Assembly: GCA_937944855.1 (NCBI GenBank)
Contig: CALFAY010000032.1
Coordinates: 74,194 to 138,193 of the forward strand
Length of the DNA stretch: 64,000 bases
Origin: an uncultured Planctomycetota bacterium
Lineage (GTDB): Bacteria > Planctomycetota > Planctomycetia > Gemmatales > HRBIN36
Direction: 5' to 3'
Under the pieces are notes generated by a model. The model was not told the origin of the DNA, did no database searches, and saw only the letters and a list, made by a program, of their open reading frames with translations. A program made the position numbers and the translations under genes. This document shows, one piece after another, positions 1 through 10,005 of this stretch; the stretch's first letter is position 1; each line of letters starts with the position of its first letter.

Positions 1-1897
1 GCGAAAGGCGGGCCAACGGAGCATTCATCCGCAGGCGGATCAGAGCGATGCCATCGTAAACGTGTGGTTCTCGCTCGATGCGGACTCGGTCGGCCGAGGG
101 GAGGACCTGGGGGTGATAATGGAAACCGAGGACAACGACACCATCCATCGGCTGGACGTCGGCCAGCGTGATCTGATTCGGTTCGGATTCCACCAAGCGT
201 GCCTTGCCAATCAGGGCGAAGCTGTGCGGCCGACGCAAGGTGTAGAGTGTCGAGCCGTCCGAAAGTGGAATGGCATTTGAAACCACCGACCAGCGCCCGA
301 ACCGCTGCCTGGCCGCATCGCTCCGGCAAACTGCCCAGCCAAGATTAAAGCGGCGAGCAAAGTCGGCCAGTTCGAGATCAGTCCATTCTTCGATGGGTCG
401 TCCGGCCAGTCGGCCATCCCTGAGTCGAGCAGCGAGATGTTCGATAGCGGCATCAGAACCTAATCCACCCAGGAAGCTGCGTCCGGTCAACTGGGTCAGG
501 AGCGGACTCCAAGCGTCGGTTGCATCGGACTCTTCCCAGAGAATACGGGCCGAAACCCCGGTCTGCTTCTGCAACAACTCCATCGCTTCCTGTGCGGAAG
601 CGGGCAGCCCCACGGGTAGCGGCTCAGAGCGAAAAGTGTGCTGCCAGAATCGGGTCAGAGGAACATGGCAGCCGATGATGACCGCGGCCAGCAGCCCGCA
701 GGTCACGACGGCTCCTCGCAGATGGGTGCCCGTGACCTTACCCATCAGATCGAACAGGCCGACGACGCCCTGTCCCGCCAGGAATGTTCCAAAAAGCAGG
801 CCGGCGAACAGCAACCGTTCGCACCGGAAACCAAGGTAGGCCTGCCAGAACGGTCCAAGCACACCCAAAGCCAACAAGCTCACGAAAGCCAGAGCGAAGA
901 CCCGGGGAGCAAGAGAATTGCCCTGGCGATACCATCCCATCATGCCCCCGCCTGCCGCCGTGGTGACAGCCAACACCGTTGCCAATAACATCGGTTGCGT
1001 GGCCAGTCGGTGATGGGTGACGAACTCGAAAAACGCTAAAGGGCCGATGGCAGATACGGCGGGAACTGTTTCGGTGCGGATCCACCACGTTGTCAAGGCT
1101 TCGGTCAGCCAGAGACCGTTCAGAAGGACAGCGATTCCGACCGACAAGGCGATGCCGAGGTGCCAGCGGGAAGGCTGCTGCCATCCCGCGCCGAAGTAGT
1201 AAACGAGGGCCGTCGGTAGAAGAAGGATGGGGAGTAAAACCTGGAAAAACACGGCGGCGCACAAGGCAACCGTCAGCCCGAACCAAGTGACCGCGTTCGC
1301 TCGGCGCTGGTAGGCCCATCCGAAACCGAACGCCAGAACGGAAGCCATGGCACTCAGCATCACGTCCAGATCGCCCTGGATGAGTCGGTCCCGGCCGCAG
1401 TCGGACCAGCAAACGACTACCGAGGCCAACGTTGCGAATGCCGTTGCCGCGTGATTCAAACCACTACACCAGGCCCCAAGGGCAATAAGCAGCGGAATCA
1501 AAGCCCAGCTCAGGGCCACACCGGCCTTGTAGGCCGACGGGGAAAACTTGCCTCCCCCGAGGTACTGAAACAGTTCTGCCGGCTTGCTTCCGGAATCGAA
1601 CCAGGGGGTTTTGGGATAACCGGCACCGTAGGCCGGATCGTACACGCCGAACCGACCGAGCCGCGCAAACTCACGCGCACCGAGATAACCGTGATACAGG
1701 TGCAGAGCGTGGCTTCCAGAGACGACAGGCCGCTCATCGAGGAGGCCGGAGTAGGCCTGCGAGCCGTCGTCGAACAGGGCCAGCGTCATCAGAACGTGCC
1801 ACAGGATGCAGCCCGCGACGACGAGCCACCATCCAGGACTGACGCCAAATCCCGGTTCGAGGACGGGTTGTGGTTGTGGAGGGGTGCCGTTTTCCAT
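1..1897 (-). CDS. Multi-pass membrane protein, GT-C-like (partial, 3' end beyond window)
   Basis: An open frame runs from an ATG at 1897 (complement) to the window edge without a stop, giving at least 632 residues. The N-terminus is soluble and Pro-rich, followed by a hydrophobic helix (about 24-40), a loop with acidic and aromatic residues (about 60-110, containing VYDPAYGAGYP), and then some eight to ten hydrophobic segments to about residue 430. The last ~200 residues are soluble and look extracytoplasmic. The loop-then-many-helices layout resembles GT-C (dolichyl-phosphate-mannose type) glycosyltransferases and related planctomycete membrane proteins, but I see no diagnostic catalytic motif. 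It starts 84 bp downstream of fabF on the same strand and may be co-transcribed. Frame, start and membrane character are well supported; function is not. Confidence 0.75.
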   Translation of the reverse strand, partial: MENGTPPQPQPVLEPGFGVSPGWWLVVAGCILWHVLMTLALFDDGSQAYSGLLDERPVVSGSHALHLYHGYLGAREFARLGRFGVYDPAYGAGYPKTPWFDSGSKPAELFQYLGGGKFSPSAYKAGVALSWALIPLLIALGAWCSGLNHAATAFATLASVVVCWSDCGRDRLIQGDLDVMLSAMASVLAFGFGWAYQRRANAVTWFGLTVALCAAVFFQVLLPILLLPTALVYYFGAGWQQPSRWHLGIALSVGIAVLLNGLWLTEALTTWWIRTETVPAVSAIGPLAFFEFVTHHRLATQPMLLATVLAVTTAAGGGMMGWYRQGNSLAPRVFALAFVSLLALGVLGPFWQAYLGFRCERLLFAGLLFGTFLAGQGVVGLFDLMGKVTGTHLRGAVVTCGLLAAVIIGCHVPLTRFWQHTFRSEPLPVGLPASAQEAMELLQKQTGVSARILWEESDATDAWSPLLTQLTGRSFLGGLGSDAAIEHLAARLRDGRLAGRPIEEWTDLELADFARRFNLGWAVCRSDAARQRFGRWSVVSNAIPLSDGSTLYTLRRPHSFALIGKARLVESEPNQITLADVQPMDGVVVLGFHYHPQVLPSADRVRIEREPHVYDGIALIRLRMNAPLARLS

Positions 1898-1981
1898 GAG
1901 GCGGGATAGTATCGCCGTCGGCGAAACGCCTCAAGGCCATCCCGGACTCCGCTCGAAAGGCAGTATGAAGCGCAGTTGCCG

Positions 1982-3280
1982 TCAATGAGAGCCGTTGCGG
2001 AAACGCTGCATGACCAGGGAAGCGTTTTGCCCGCCGAAGCCGAAACTGTTGGAAAGGGCCGTCTTCACCCGAATTTCCCGGGCCGTGTTGGGAACGTAGT
2101 CGAGGTCGCACTCCGGATCGGGCTTGTGGTAGTTGATCGTCGGCGGAAGCACCCCGTCTCGCAACGTCAGGGCCATAGCCACCGCTTCCACGGCGCCTGC
2201 CGCGCCGATGAGATGACCGATCATGGATTTGATCGAACTCAGCGGCAAGTCCCAGGCCTTCTCGCCGAAGACCCGCTTGACTGCCTGCGTCTCCATCAGA
2301 TCGTTGAGCCGGGTGCTTGTGCCGTGGGCGTTGATGTAGTCTACGTCCTGTTCATCCACCTGTGCATCTTTCAAAGCCCACTCCATCGCCCGAGCCGCGC
2401 CACGGCCTTCGGGGTCAGGCTTGGTAATGCCGTAGGCGTCGAAGCTGCTGGCGTAGCCGGTCACTTCGGCGTAAATCTGTGCCCCGCGGCGGCGAGCGTG
2501 CTCCAGTTCCTCCAAAACCAGGACGCCTGCACCTTCGCCCAGGACGAAACCGTCGCGCTCGGCGTCAAACGGACGAGAAACCTCCTCGGCAGGCCGGTTG
2601 GCCCGGCTCAAGGCACCCAGCGAGGCGTAGGCGAGTACCAGTAAGGGGTCGATTCGACTGTCGGCCCCACCGGCGAGCATGATGTCGGCCTCACCCCGGC
2701 TGATGATGCGGAAAGCGTCACCGATCGCTTGCGTCCCGGCGGCACAAGCCGTGGTCACGGTGCTGTTCGGCCCTTGAGCGTTGAAGCGGATCGAAATGTG
2801 GGCGGCGATCATGTTGGGCAGATACTTGAGAATCCAAAGCGGAAAGACTGCCTGGGTTCCGCAGTCTCCCAGCTTTCGCATGTCCAGCTGCCCGTCTTCG
2901 CCGTAGGCCTGAAGTAAGGCAGGGGCAACCTCCGGCAACTCCATCGGAATGACGCCGGTACCCATCGTCACCCCGAAGCGTTCGGGGTTGATCTTGTTGA
3001 GGTCCAGGCCGCTGTCCGCGATGGCATCCGCCGCGGCTACCAGGGCGAAGCGCGACGCTCTCCCCATAATTTTGAGGCTCTTGCCATGACCATTGGTCAT
3101 GTAAGGAGTTGCGTCACAGTTCTTGATTTCCCCGGCGATCTTGACCGGGTGATGGGAAGCGTCAAAGGTGGTGATTGGACCAACGCCGCTCTTCCCTTCG
3201 ACACAGGCTTTCCAAAAAGCATCCTTGCCGACTCCGTTGGGGGCCACCACGCCGAGACCCGTCACGACCACTCTGCGCAT
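1982..3280 (-). CDS. fabF: Beta-ketoacyl-ACP synthase II (FabF)
   Basis: 432 residues, typical KAS II length. It condenses malonyl-ACP with acyl-ACP in cytosolic fatty acid elongation. The thiolase-fold N-terminus reads MRRVVVTGLG. The catalytic Cys179 lies in TACAAG, His319 in NAHGTST and His356 in GHLIGAAG, with Lys351 just before it, so the Cys-His-His triad is complete. The C-terminus has the usual NSFGFGGQN. An in-frame upstream extension to 3382 exists, but the ATG at 3280 matches the family start and has a purine-rich stretch upstream. No acpP or fabG lies beside it in this window; the gene ahead is divergent and the one downstream is a membrane protein. Confidence 0.95.
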   Translation of the reverse strand: MRRVVVTGLGVVAPNGVGKDAFWKACVEGKSGVGPITTFDASHHPVKIAGEIKNCDATPYMTNGHGKSLKIMGRASRFALVAAADAIADSGLDLNKINPERFGVTMGTGVIPMELPEVAPALLQAYGEDGQLDMRKLGDCGTQAVFPLWILKYLPNMIAAHISIRFNAQGPNSTVTTACAAGTQAIGDAFRIISRGEADIMLAGGADSRIDPLLVLAYASLGALSRANRPAEEVSRPFDAERDGFVLGEGAGVLVLEELEHARRRGAQIYAEVTGYASSFDAYGITKPDPEGRGAARAMEWALKDAQVDEQDVDYINAHGTSTRLNDLMETQAVKRVFGEKAWDLPLSSIKSMIGHLIGAAGAVEAVAMALTLRDGVLPPTINYHKPDPECDLDYVPNTAREIRVKTALSNSFGFGGQNASLVMQRFRNGSH

Positions 3281-3912
3281 ATTCACCGCCCTTCGTAGTC
3301 GTACTCGGAGAGACTCAGTTGCGCTAGTTGGGTCGGCCCCCGCTTGGATCGGCTCCGCTCCAGACGCCGACTCCGCGCGCACGGTGGAACGGGACGGGGC
3401 ATACCAACCAGCGCCGGCTGTCGAGCTGCCGAGCGCTCTTGCTCTACGAGCAGAGATCAGTCAGGCGGGAATTGCAGACCCCTGCCCCACCTGAAGTTCT
3501 TGCCCGGCTAGCAGTTACTTCTTGCGATCGCTTCGGTACCACCTCAAGCTACCAGTCAAGTTCAGTTTTGGGGCTTCCCAACCCGAGCTTGGCCAACACT
3601 CATCAGCCTGAGGGCCAACTGATAGCGAAGCGATTTACCCGGAAGCCTAGAGTTTCGCTAGCCTATGCAAGTTTACAAGTCGTACGGTAGCGATTCAACG
3701 GAATGGTGTCAAGCTGGCAGTCGGGAAACGTCGTCCTTCCTCCGAGTTTGTCCAAATTGCGAAGTTTATTACTTCTGTCAGGGTGCCTCCACAAGGTTGC
3801 CGGTTTGAAACGAATCTGTTGCTCATTCCGTCCAATATGCCAAGATGGATGGGACAAGGGGTTGGGTGCACTGACTGCAACCAGCCCCACGCCTGCATCA
3901 TGAGGACGCATC
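3281..3912. other. Intergenic region between divergent fabF and TPR gene
   Basis: 632 bp without a convincing gene. Short frames in it have no start signal or family resemblance. The region must contain the divergent promoters for fabF and the six-gene exported-protein run, but I could not find a good -35/-10 pair. No tRNA, riboswitch or strong terminator hairpin was recognised. Confidence 0.6.
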
Positions 3913-6900
3913 ATGTCGAACCCGCTGAACCGGGCGGTCGGACTATGGTTGTGTTTCTGGGTTTTGTTGGGGGCGAATCCCGCACGGCTCGCGGCCCAAA
4001 ACCTCAGTCCTGACGAAGCCGCCGCCATGCTTCTCAACAGCGCCCGGCAGGCCTACAACGAGGGCAACTACGCCTTCGCCGCCGACCGATTCCGGGAGTT
4101 CCTCAACCGGTATGGCAATCACAAAGACGCGGCCTCGGCCCGCTTCGGTCTGGGTTTAAGCCTCGCAACCGGACCGACGAAGCAGTACCAGCCTGCTATA
4201 GAAGCACTGAATCAGATCGCCGGCATTCAAGACTTTGCCGAACGACCTCTCGTGCTCTACTATCTGGGCTACTGCCATCGCGGATTGGGTCTGGAGGCTC
4301 TGGCCCAAGCGACGACCAAGGCGAACGAGGCTCCGCAGCACCAAGCCGTGGCGAGGCAGCGTTTCGAACAGGCCGCGAGCTTTTTTGCCCAAGCCGCTCA
4401 GGCCTTTGAGGCCCGGGCAAAATCCCATCCGCCGAATGAGCCGAAGGCGGGCGAAGATCAAGATTGGTTGGCCGGCAGCCGGTGCGACCAGGCCGAGATG
4501 CTGCTTCGGATCGGCAAACCCAAGGAGGCCCAAGCTGCGGTGGAGCCTTTCCTCGGCGACCCGAACTTCAACAACAGCCGTTACCTCGCCCTCGCCCTGT
4601 ATCATCACGGCCATGCGGCATTTCTTCAGAAGGACTATGCCGCCGCGATGCGGTCGCTGAGCCGATTGGCTCCTTTCAACGACCCAGTCCTCGGTTTACA
4701 CGTCCGCTACCTGCTAGCCCGGACGCATCACCTTGCCGAGGAACGGCCGGAAGCCCTCAACCACTATGAGGCGGTCCTGACCGGCTACGAAGATCAGAAG
4801 AAGGCTGCGGCCGGGGCTTTGCAAAACCCAGCGGCCTTCAAGGACAATGCTGACGAAAAGCTCCGCCTCGAAGCCCTGGTTCGAGAACCGCCGCCAGAAC
4901 ACGTCGCCCGTTCCGCCTTTTTCCTGGGCGTGCTGCTGAGTGAGCAAGGGCGTTTCGCGGACGCTTCCGCTCGATTCGCTGGCTTCGTTCAGACGTTCGC
5001 CAATCACCCGTTGGCTGATGAGGCCCGTTTCCGTCAAGGCATGTGTCAGGTGCAGTTGAAACAATTCGCGGAGGCGATCAAGACCCTCCAACCACTGGAA
5101 AATCATCCGGTGCTTGCCGACCGGGTTATGTTCTGGCTGGCTCGAGCGCAGATCGGCTCAGCGGACCCGAATAATCCCGGAGCTTATGAGCAAGCCGTCC
5201 GTCAGGCGATCGACAGACTCCGTCGTGCAGCAGATCGAGCCAATCAGGTTGCGGCCAACGACGCCGAAGCTCGCCTCCGTCGTGGCGACTGTCTGATGGA
5301 ACTGGCCGATGCGCATCAAAAAATCAAGCAGTTCCGCGAAGCGGCGGCAGTGTACGCCCAGGTCTTCCAGGAAAAGCCGGAGCCGGAGCGGGCCGAGGAG
5401 GCCTTGCAACGGCAAGCAGTTGCTTTGCACCTGGCAGGTCAGTACCGGGAGTCGGACGACATCTGCCAGCGATTCCTGCAGACGTATCCGAAAAGCCCGC
5501 TGCTGGGCGATGTCGCCTTCCGTCATGCGGAAAACGCTTTTTTGTCGGCGCTTGCCGCAGCGGACAATCCGAACCTTCCGAACCGGGATGCGGAACTGAA
5601 GCGCCTCTTCAGCGAAGCCGCCAAGCGCTACGAAGCCGTGCTGGGCAAATACCCGGAGTTTGCTCATGCCCACTTGGCGCGACAGGGACTGGGAAGCAGC
5701 CTGCATCGTCTGGGCGACTTCGAAAAGGCCATTGAGGTTCTGCAAACGATTCCTGCTGCCGAGCGATCGGGGCCTTTGGCCAGTGTCTCCTACTTATTGG
5801 CCGATTGCATCCTCCGCACGGTACCGCAACAGGCCGACGACGCCCTCGCCGCAGGACGGATGCAGGAGCAGCTGTCCGAGGCCGGCAAGCTCCTGGAAGC
5901 TTACCTTGCTGCCGAGCCCAACGGCTCCCATGCCGCAGATGCCCTTCTGAAACTCGGACTGGCTCGCCGTCAAGTGGCCGAATTGCTCGCCGAGCCGCAG
6001 GAACGTAACCAGCAGCTCGCTGCCTCCCGACAGGCTCTGGAAAAGCTGATGCAGCAGTTCCCGCAGCATCCGCTGTTTGCTTCGGCAGTGTTGGAACGGG
6101 CCAAGGTGCTTGTTCGACAGGGAGACGTTCAGGGCGCGATCAATGAACTGAATCGCTTTCAGAATGACCCACTGCGTCCCACGCAAGCCGCCCCCGTGGC
6201 CATGATCTACCTGGCCTCGCTCCATCGGGCCAGAAACCAACCGGGCGAGGCGGTCAAAGTTCTTGAAACCGCCCGACAACAACACGAAGCCAGTCTGGCT
6301 GCCGATCCAAAGCGGGCCGATTTGGCCGTCGCTCTCCGCTACCATCACGGGCTGGCTCTGCGGGAGGCGGGACGGCTGGCTGATGCTCGCAACGTCTTCG
6401 CCAGCATCGCCCGGGATTATGCCCAACGTCCCGAAGCAGCCGATGGTGCATGGCGATCCGGCCAGTGCCGACGGGAAGAACTCCTGCAAGTGCTTGAGGA
6501 GGCCCGCAAAACGCTGAGCAGCGCTCAGGCGAAGCCGGAGGAAACTTCTGCGGCTCAGGCAAAACGGGAGGAGGTTGTCCGCGGTTTGAGGGAACTTGTC
6601 CAATATTTCCAGGATCAGGCCAATGCCGCCGCCCAGAAGAATCCCAAGAGCGAATCGCGTCTGAGATTACTCTACGAGGCTGCCTGGACCTGCCGAACGC
6701 TTGGCGAGTTGGAGCACGACGCCGCCCGACGCAAACTCCAGGAAGAAGCCCAGAAGAAGAAGCAGGAAGAACTTGCCAAGGCGACGCCGCCGGGTCAGCC
6801 GGTGCCTCCCGTGCGCTTGCCAGACCTGCCCGCATCGGCTGTGCCGGTCCAGCCGCATGAGCAAAGAGCACGGGATTTCCTCAAAGCTGTCGTCGATGCC

Positions 6901-7755
6901 GACACCGATGCGCTTCTGGCCCAACACGCCCGACTGGAGTTGGCGGAATTGCATGCCCAGCGGGATGAGCATGCTTCAGCCATTCCCTTGCTCAAGGACG
7001 CTCGGGACAAAGAGCCGCCGCCGGAACTGGCTGATCGCATCCGACTGCGTCTCGGCTCCTGTCTGCTCGCTGCCAACGACATTCGCGGCGCTTTTGCCCA
7101 ATTCGATGCCGTGGTCCAGGGTCAACGCCAGCCCGCAGCTGCCGATGCCCGCTGCCGCGCCGCCGAATGCCTTGTGCAACTGGCCCAACAGGACCAGCCC
7201 GACGCCCTCAAGCAGGCCATTCAGTATTTGACTCCATTCCGCGATCAGCAACCGTTTCAAAACGTACCTGGCATCAGCGACCGCGGTCTGCTTCGGCTTG
7301 GTCATGCCTTGACACATGCGGGTCAATGGGACCAGGCCCGTCAGGCCTTCGAGATTCTTATTCAACGGTTTCCGACTAGTCCGTTCGTGGCCGAGGCTCG
7401 CTACGGAATCGGCTGGTGCTGGCAGAACCAGCAGCAGTACGATCAGGCCGTGCAGCATTATTCCCAGGTCGTGCAGATGACCGCCTCGGAAACAGCGGCC
7501 CGCGCCCAGCTTCAGATCGGCTTGTGCCGATTGGAGCAGAAGCGGCTCCCAGAGGCGGCCAACGCCCTGTTGGTGGTTCCGTTCACCTACGACTATCCCG
7601 ACCTCAGCGCCCTGGCCTTGTGCGAAGCGTCTCGTGTCTTCGCAGAGATGAAACAATCCCAGCAAGCCGCCCGATTGCTCGAACGCGTCATCAAAGACCA
7701 TCCGCACAGCCAATGGGCCGAAGTAGCCCGACAACGCCTGGCGGAGTTGCAGTGA
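3913..7755 (+). CDS. Exported tetratricopeptide-repeat protein (1280 aa)
   Basis: A hydrophobic signal-peptide-like segment (residues 9-28, ending in ARLAAQ) precedes a protein made almost entirely of helical TPR units rich in Ala, Gln and Glu. Examples are YAFAADRFREFLNRY near residue 50 and FADASARFAGFVQTF near 350. The closing stretch has TPRs of the YbgF/BamD 'tool-like' type, such as QARQAFEILIQRFPTSPF. A charged, Pro-containing linker sits around 935-975. It likely acts as a periplasmic or surface scaffold; the partner is unknown. It is first in a run of six same-strand genes, all with export signals or membrane leaders. The short spacing to the next gene (37 bp) suggests an operon. Identity as a TPR protein is firm; role is inferred. 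Confidence 0.9.
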   Translation: MSNPLNRAVGLWLCFWVLLGANPARLAAQNLSPDEAAAMLLNSARQAYNEGNYAFAADRFREFLNRYGNHKDAASARFGLGLSLATGPTKQYQPAIEALNQIAGIQDFAERPLVLYYLGYCHRGLGLEALAQATTKANEAPQHQAVARQRFEQAASFFAQAAQAFEARAKSHPPNEPKAGEDQDWLAGSRCDQAEMLLRIGKPKEAQAAVEPFLGDPNFNNSRYLALALYHHGHAAFLQKDYAAAMRSLSRLAPFNDPVLGLHVRYLLARTHHLAEERPEALNHYEAVLTGYEDQKKAAAGALQNPAAFKDNADEKLRLEALVREPPPEHVARSAFFLGVLLSEQGRFADASARFAGFVQTFANHPLADEARFRQGMCQVQLKQFAEAIKTLQPLENHPVLADRVMFWLARAQIGSADPNNPGAYEQAVRQAIDRLRRAADRANQVAANDAEARLRRGDCLMELADAHQKIKQFREAAAVYAQVFQEKPEPERAEEALQRQAVALHLAGQYRESDDICQRFLQTYPKSPLLGDVAFRHAENAFLSALAAADNPNLPNRDAELKRLFSEAAKRYEAVLGKYPEFAHAHLARQGLGSSLHRLGDFEKAIEVLQTIPAAERSGPLASVSYLLADCILRTVPQQADDALAAGRMQEQLSEAGKLLEAYLAAEPNGSHAADALLKLGLARRQVAELLAEPQERNQQLAASRQALEKLMQQFPQHPLFASAVLERAKVLVRQGDVQGAINELNRFQNDPLRPTQAAPVAMIYLASLHRARNQPGEAVKVLETARQQHEASLAADPKRADLAVALRYHHGLALREAGRLADARNVFASIARDYAQRPEAADGAWRSGQCRREELLQVLEEARKTLSSAQAKPEETSAAQAKREEVVRGLRELVQYFQDQANAAAQKNPKSESRLRLLYEAAWTCRTLGELEHDAARRKLQEEAQKKKQEELAKATPPGQPVPPVRLPDLPASAVPVQPHEQRARDFLKAVVDADTDALLAQHARLELAELHAQRDEHASAIPLLKDARDKEPPPELADRIRLRLGSCLLAANDIRGAFAQFDAVVQGQRQPAAADARCRAAECLVQLAQQDQPDALKQAIQYLTPFRDQQPFQNVPGISDRGLLRLGHALTHAGQWDQARQAFEILIQRFPTSPFVAEARYGIGWCWQNQQQYDQAVQHYSQVVQMTASETAARAQLQIGLCRLEQKRLPEAANALLVVPFTYDYPDLSALALCEASRVFAEMKQSQQAARLLERVIKDHPHSQWAEVARQRLAELQ

Positions 7756-7792
7756 ACCGAGGCCGATCGCGCCTTCATGCGGAGGATGCCCT

Positions 7793-10003
7793 ATGCCGTG
7801 CTCCTCAAGGATTGTGCTGCCAGTCGTCGGGGCGATGGGTGCTCTGCTGATTCTCGTGACGGTCTGGCCGGTTCACGGCTACGTCGAAGCCCCGATGTCC
7901 CTGGGGGCCGTCATCGCCCAGTCCACCAACATCCTGACCATGCGGGTCGAGAAGGTGGACAAGGAACGCAACCTGATCATCTTCCGCAAGGAGAAAGACC
8001 TCAAAGGCCAGCACCCGACCGACGTCATCAAGCACAACATCGGTCGCGGCGGGTTTCATCCGCGGGAATGGCAGTTCATCATGGAATGGGCCGAGCCGGG
8101 CAAGCTCGCCGTCTTCTGCCATAACGGCGGAGCCAGCGAAACGTGCATCCACAATTACTGGTATCAGGCTTACGCCGGCGGCGAGTGGTGGAACATGAGC
8201 CACGGCGAACCGTATCTCCTCCGCAGTTTCGCGGGACAACCGGAGAAACTCGCGTCCGCGGTATCCGCCATTCTCGCGGGTCAAGAAGTCGTCGTCCCCT
8301 GCATGGTGGACGGCGACAAGAACGCCCTGCAATTGCGGACGGCGAAGATTCAGCGCATGCGTGCCAGCCTCAAGTTGCAAGACTACAACCCCAAACGCGA
8401 CTTCGTCGGCTGGGGAGGCGAGGACTTCCGCCAAGTGGCGGGAATGCCCGGCTTCTCCCACCTGGCCCCGGTGGGCCGGGTTGATCCCGACGCCGTCGGC
8501 GTCAGCGCCGCCGATTTCGACGGCGACGGCAAACCCGATCTGTGTCTGTTCGGAACGACTCGAGTCATGCTCTTGCAAAACGCCGGGTCCTCGTTCAATG
8601 AGGTCTCTCTGCCCTATGGCGGCGGCGCCCGCGCCGCTTGCTGGGCCGACTTCGACGGCGACGGCAAACCGGATCTGTTCCTGGCCACGCCGTCGGGTCC
8701 GAAGCTCTTCGCTAATCGCGGCAACGCTGCCTTTACCGACGTCTCCTCCGCTCTTCCTCAAGAGCCGTACTACAACCTCACCGCGGCTGTTTGGCTTGAT
8801 GCCGATGGGGACGGCAAACCTGATCTGCTCCTGGCTAACGGGCATCTCGGCCTGCGGTTGTATCGTCATCTGGGCAAGGCCGAGGCCATTTCCGACCCAG
8901 TTCGCTTGGGCAAATGGAAGGTGATCGGCCCGTTCGATAACGCCGGCCAACGGGGCTTCGACACCGTCTATCCGCCGGAAAAAGAGATCGACTTCACCAG
9001 ACAATACGACGGCAAGGGCGGCAAGGTAGCGTGGCAGGACGCAAATTTCAGCGACGGTGCGGCCAACAATCTGGCGATCTTCGGCGGAAACTTGAACAAC
9101 GACGCCGTGGTTTATCTCCATCGGGAAATCGAGGCCAAGTTCGCCCTCGAACTCCCTGTCGCTTTCGGCAGCGACGACACGTTGACCGTCTGGCTCAACG
9201 GAGAACGGATCATCGCGGAAAACGTCTATCGGGCCATCACGGTCGATCAGACCAAAGCGGTCCTGAAACTCAAACCGGGCAAGAACAGCCTTCTGGTTAA
9301 GATCTGCCAAGGGTCCGGCGAGTGGGCCTTCTCCTTCAGTGCCCAGCCTCCCAAGAGCACTCTGCCTCAATTGTTCGAGGACGTCAGCTCCCGATGGGAT
9401 CTCGGACCCAGCGGGCCACTCGGCTTGCAGAAGCAAGCGTTTCTCCTGACCGCAGACCTCAACGGCGACAACCGTCCCGACTGCATCTACGGAAATCAGG
9501 TGCTTTTAAATACTGTCAAGGGTTTCGTCGAAGTCCGGCCATCCGGCCTGGTCCTGGACGCGAAATCGGGAGTTCCGGTTCTGGCCGACTTCGATGGTGA
9601 CGGCAAACCCGATCTGTTCGTACCCCAGGCGGGCGGCTGTCGGTTGTTTGTCAATGATGGTACGGGCCGATTCCGCGACGCCACGCGACAAAGCGGCGAC
9701 TTGGCGGCCTTGGCTGGGCATGTCGTGGCGGGAACGGCGGCTGACTTCAACGGCGATGGCAAAGTCGATCTGCTGGTCGCCTGTGTCCGGGGGCCGAACC
9801 GCCTTTTGCTCAACCAGGGCAAGGGGCGGTTCGCGGATGCGACCGAGTCGTTCGGTCTGCATCAACACATCTTCAACAGTCGAGCCATCCTCGCGGTTGA
9901 TCTCAACGGCGACGGAACGCTCGATGTGGTGTTCAACAACGAAGGCCAGGATGCGACGATCCTGCTTGGCAGGCTCCGACAAGTGGCCCAGGGAGGGAAC
10001 TAA
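7793..10003 (+). CDS. Exported FG-GAP/VCBS repeat protein with inserted domain
   Basis: 736 residues with a signal peptide (about 1-29, ending VHGYVEA) and a GGAGG-like ribosome site before the ATG. An N-terminal domain (30-220) is followed by calcium-binding FG-GAP loops of the form DFDGDGKPDL at about 241, 286, 336, 557, 599, 650 and 703, giving an integrin-like beta-propeller. The propeller is interrupted at about 375-520 by a different all-beta region (begins KWKVIGPFDN, contains TVWLNGERI) resembling planctomycete jelly-roll carbohydrate or adhesion modules. The DNA encoding the loops is itself repetitive (near-identical 20-mers at about 8513, 8648 and 9589). It is probably an extracellular or periplasmic binding protein, second in the run. 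Confidence 0.9.
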   Translation: MPCSSRIVLPVVGAMGALLILVTVWPVHGYVEAPMSLGAVIAQSTNILTMRVEKVDKERNLIIFRKEKDLKGQHPTDVIKHNIGRGGFHPREWQFIMEWAEPGKLAVFCHNGGASETCIHNYWYQAYAGGEWWNMSHGEPYLLRSFAGQPEKLASAVSAILAGQEVVVPCMVDGDKNALQLRTAKIQRMRASLKLQDYNPKRDFVGWGGEDFRQVAGMPGFSHLAPVGRVDPDAVGVSAADFDGDGKPDLCLFGTTRVMLLQNAGSSFNEVSLPYGGGARAACWADFDGDGKPDLFLATPSGPKLFANRGNAAFTDVSSALPQEPYYNLTAAVWLDADGDGKPDLLLANGHLGLRLYRHLGKAEAISDPVRLGKWKVIGPFDNAGQRGFDTVYPPEKEIDFTRQYDGKGGKVAWQDANFSDGAANNLAIFGGNLNNDAVVYLHREIEAKFALELPVAFGSDDTLTVWLNGERIIAENVYRAITVDQTKAVLKLKPGKNSLLVKICQGSGEWAFSFSAQPPKSTLPQLFEDVSSRWDLGPSGPLGLQKQAFLLTADLNGDNRPDCIYGNQVLLNTVKGFVEVRPSGLVLDAKSGVPVLADFDGDGKPDLFVPQAGGCRLFVNDGTGRFRDATRQSGDLAALAGHVVAGTAADFNGDGKVDLLVACVRGPNRLLLNQGKGRFADATESFGLHQHIFNSRAILAVDLNGDGTLDVVFNNEGQDATILLGRLRQVAQGGN

Positions 10004-10005
10004 GC

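Noticed and set aside
7805..9436. A 543-residue minus-strand frame opposite the FG-GAP gene
   Set aside because: Its apparent repeats mirror the FG-GAP coding repeats read backwards.
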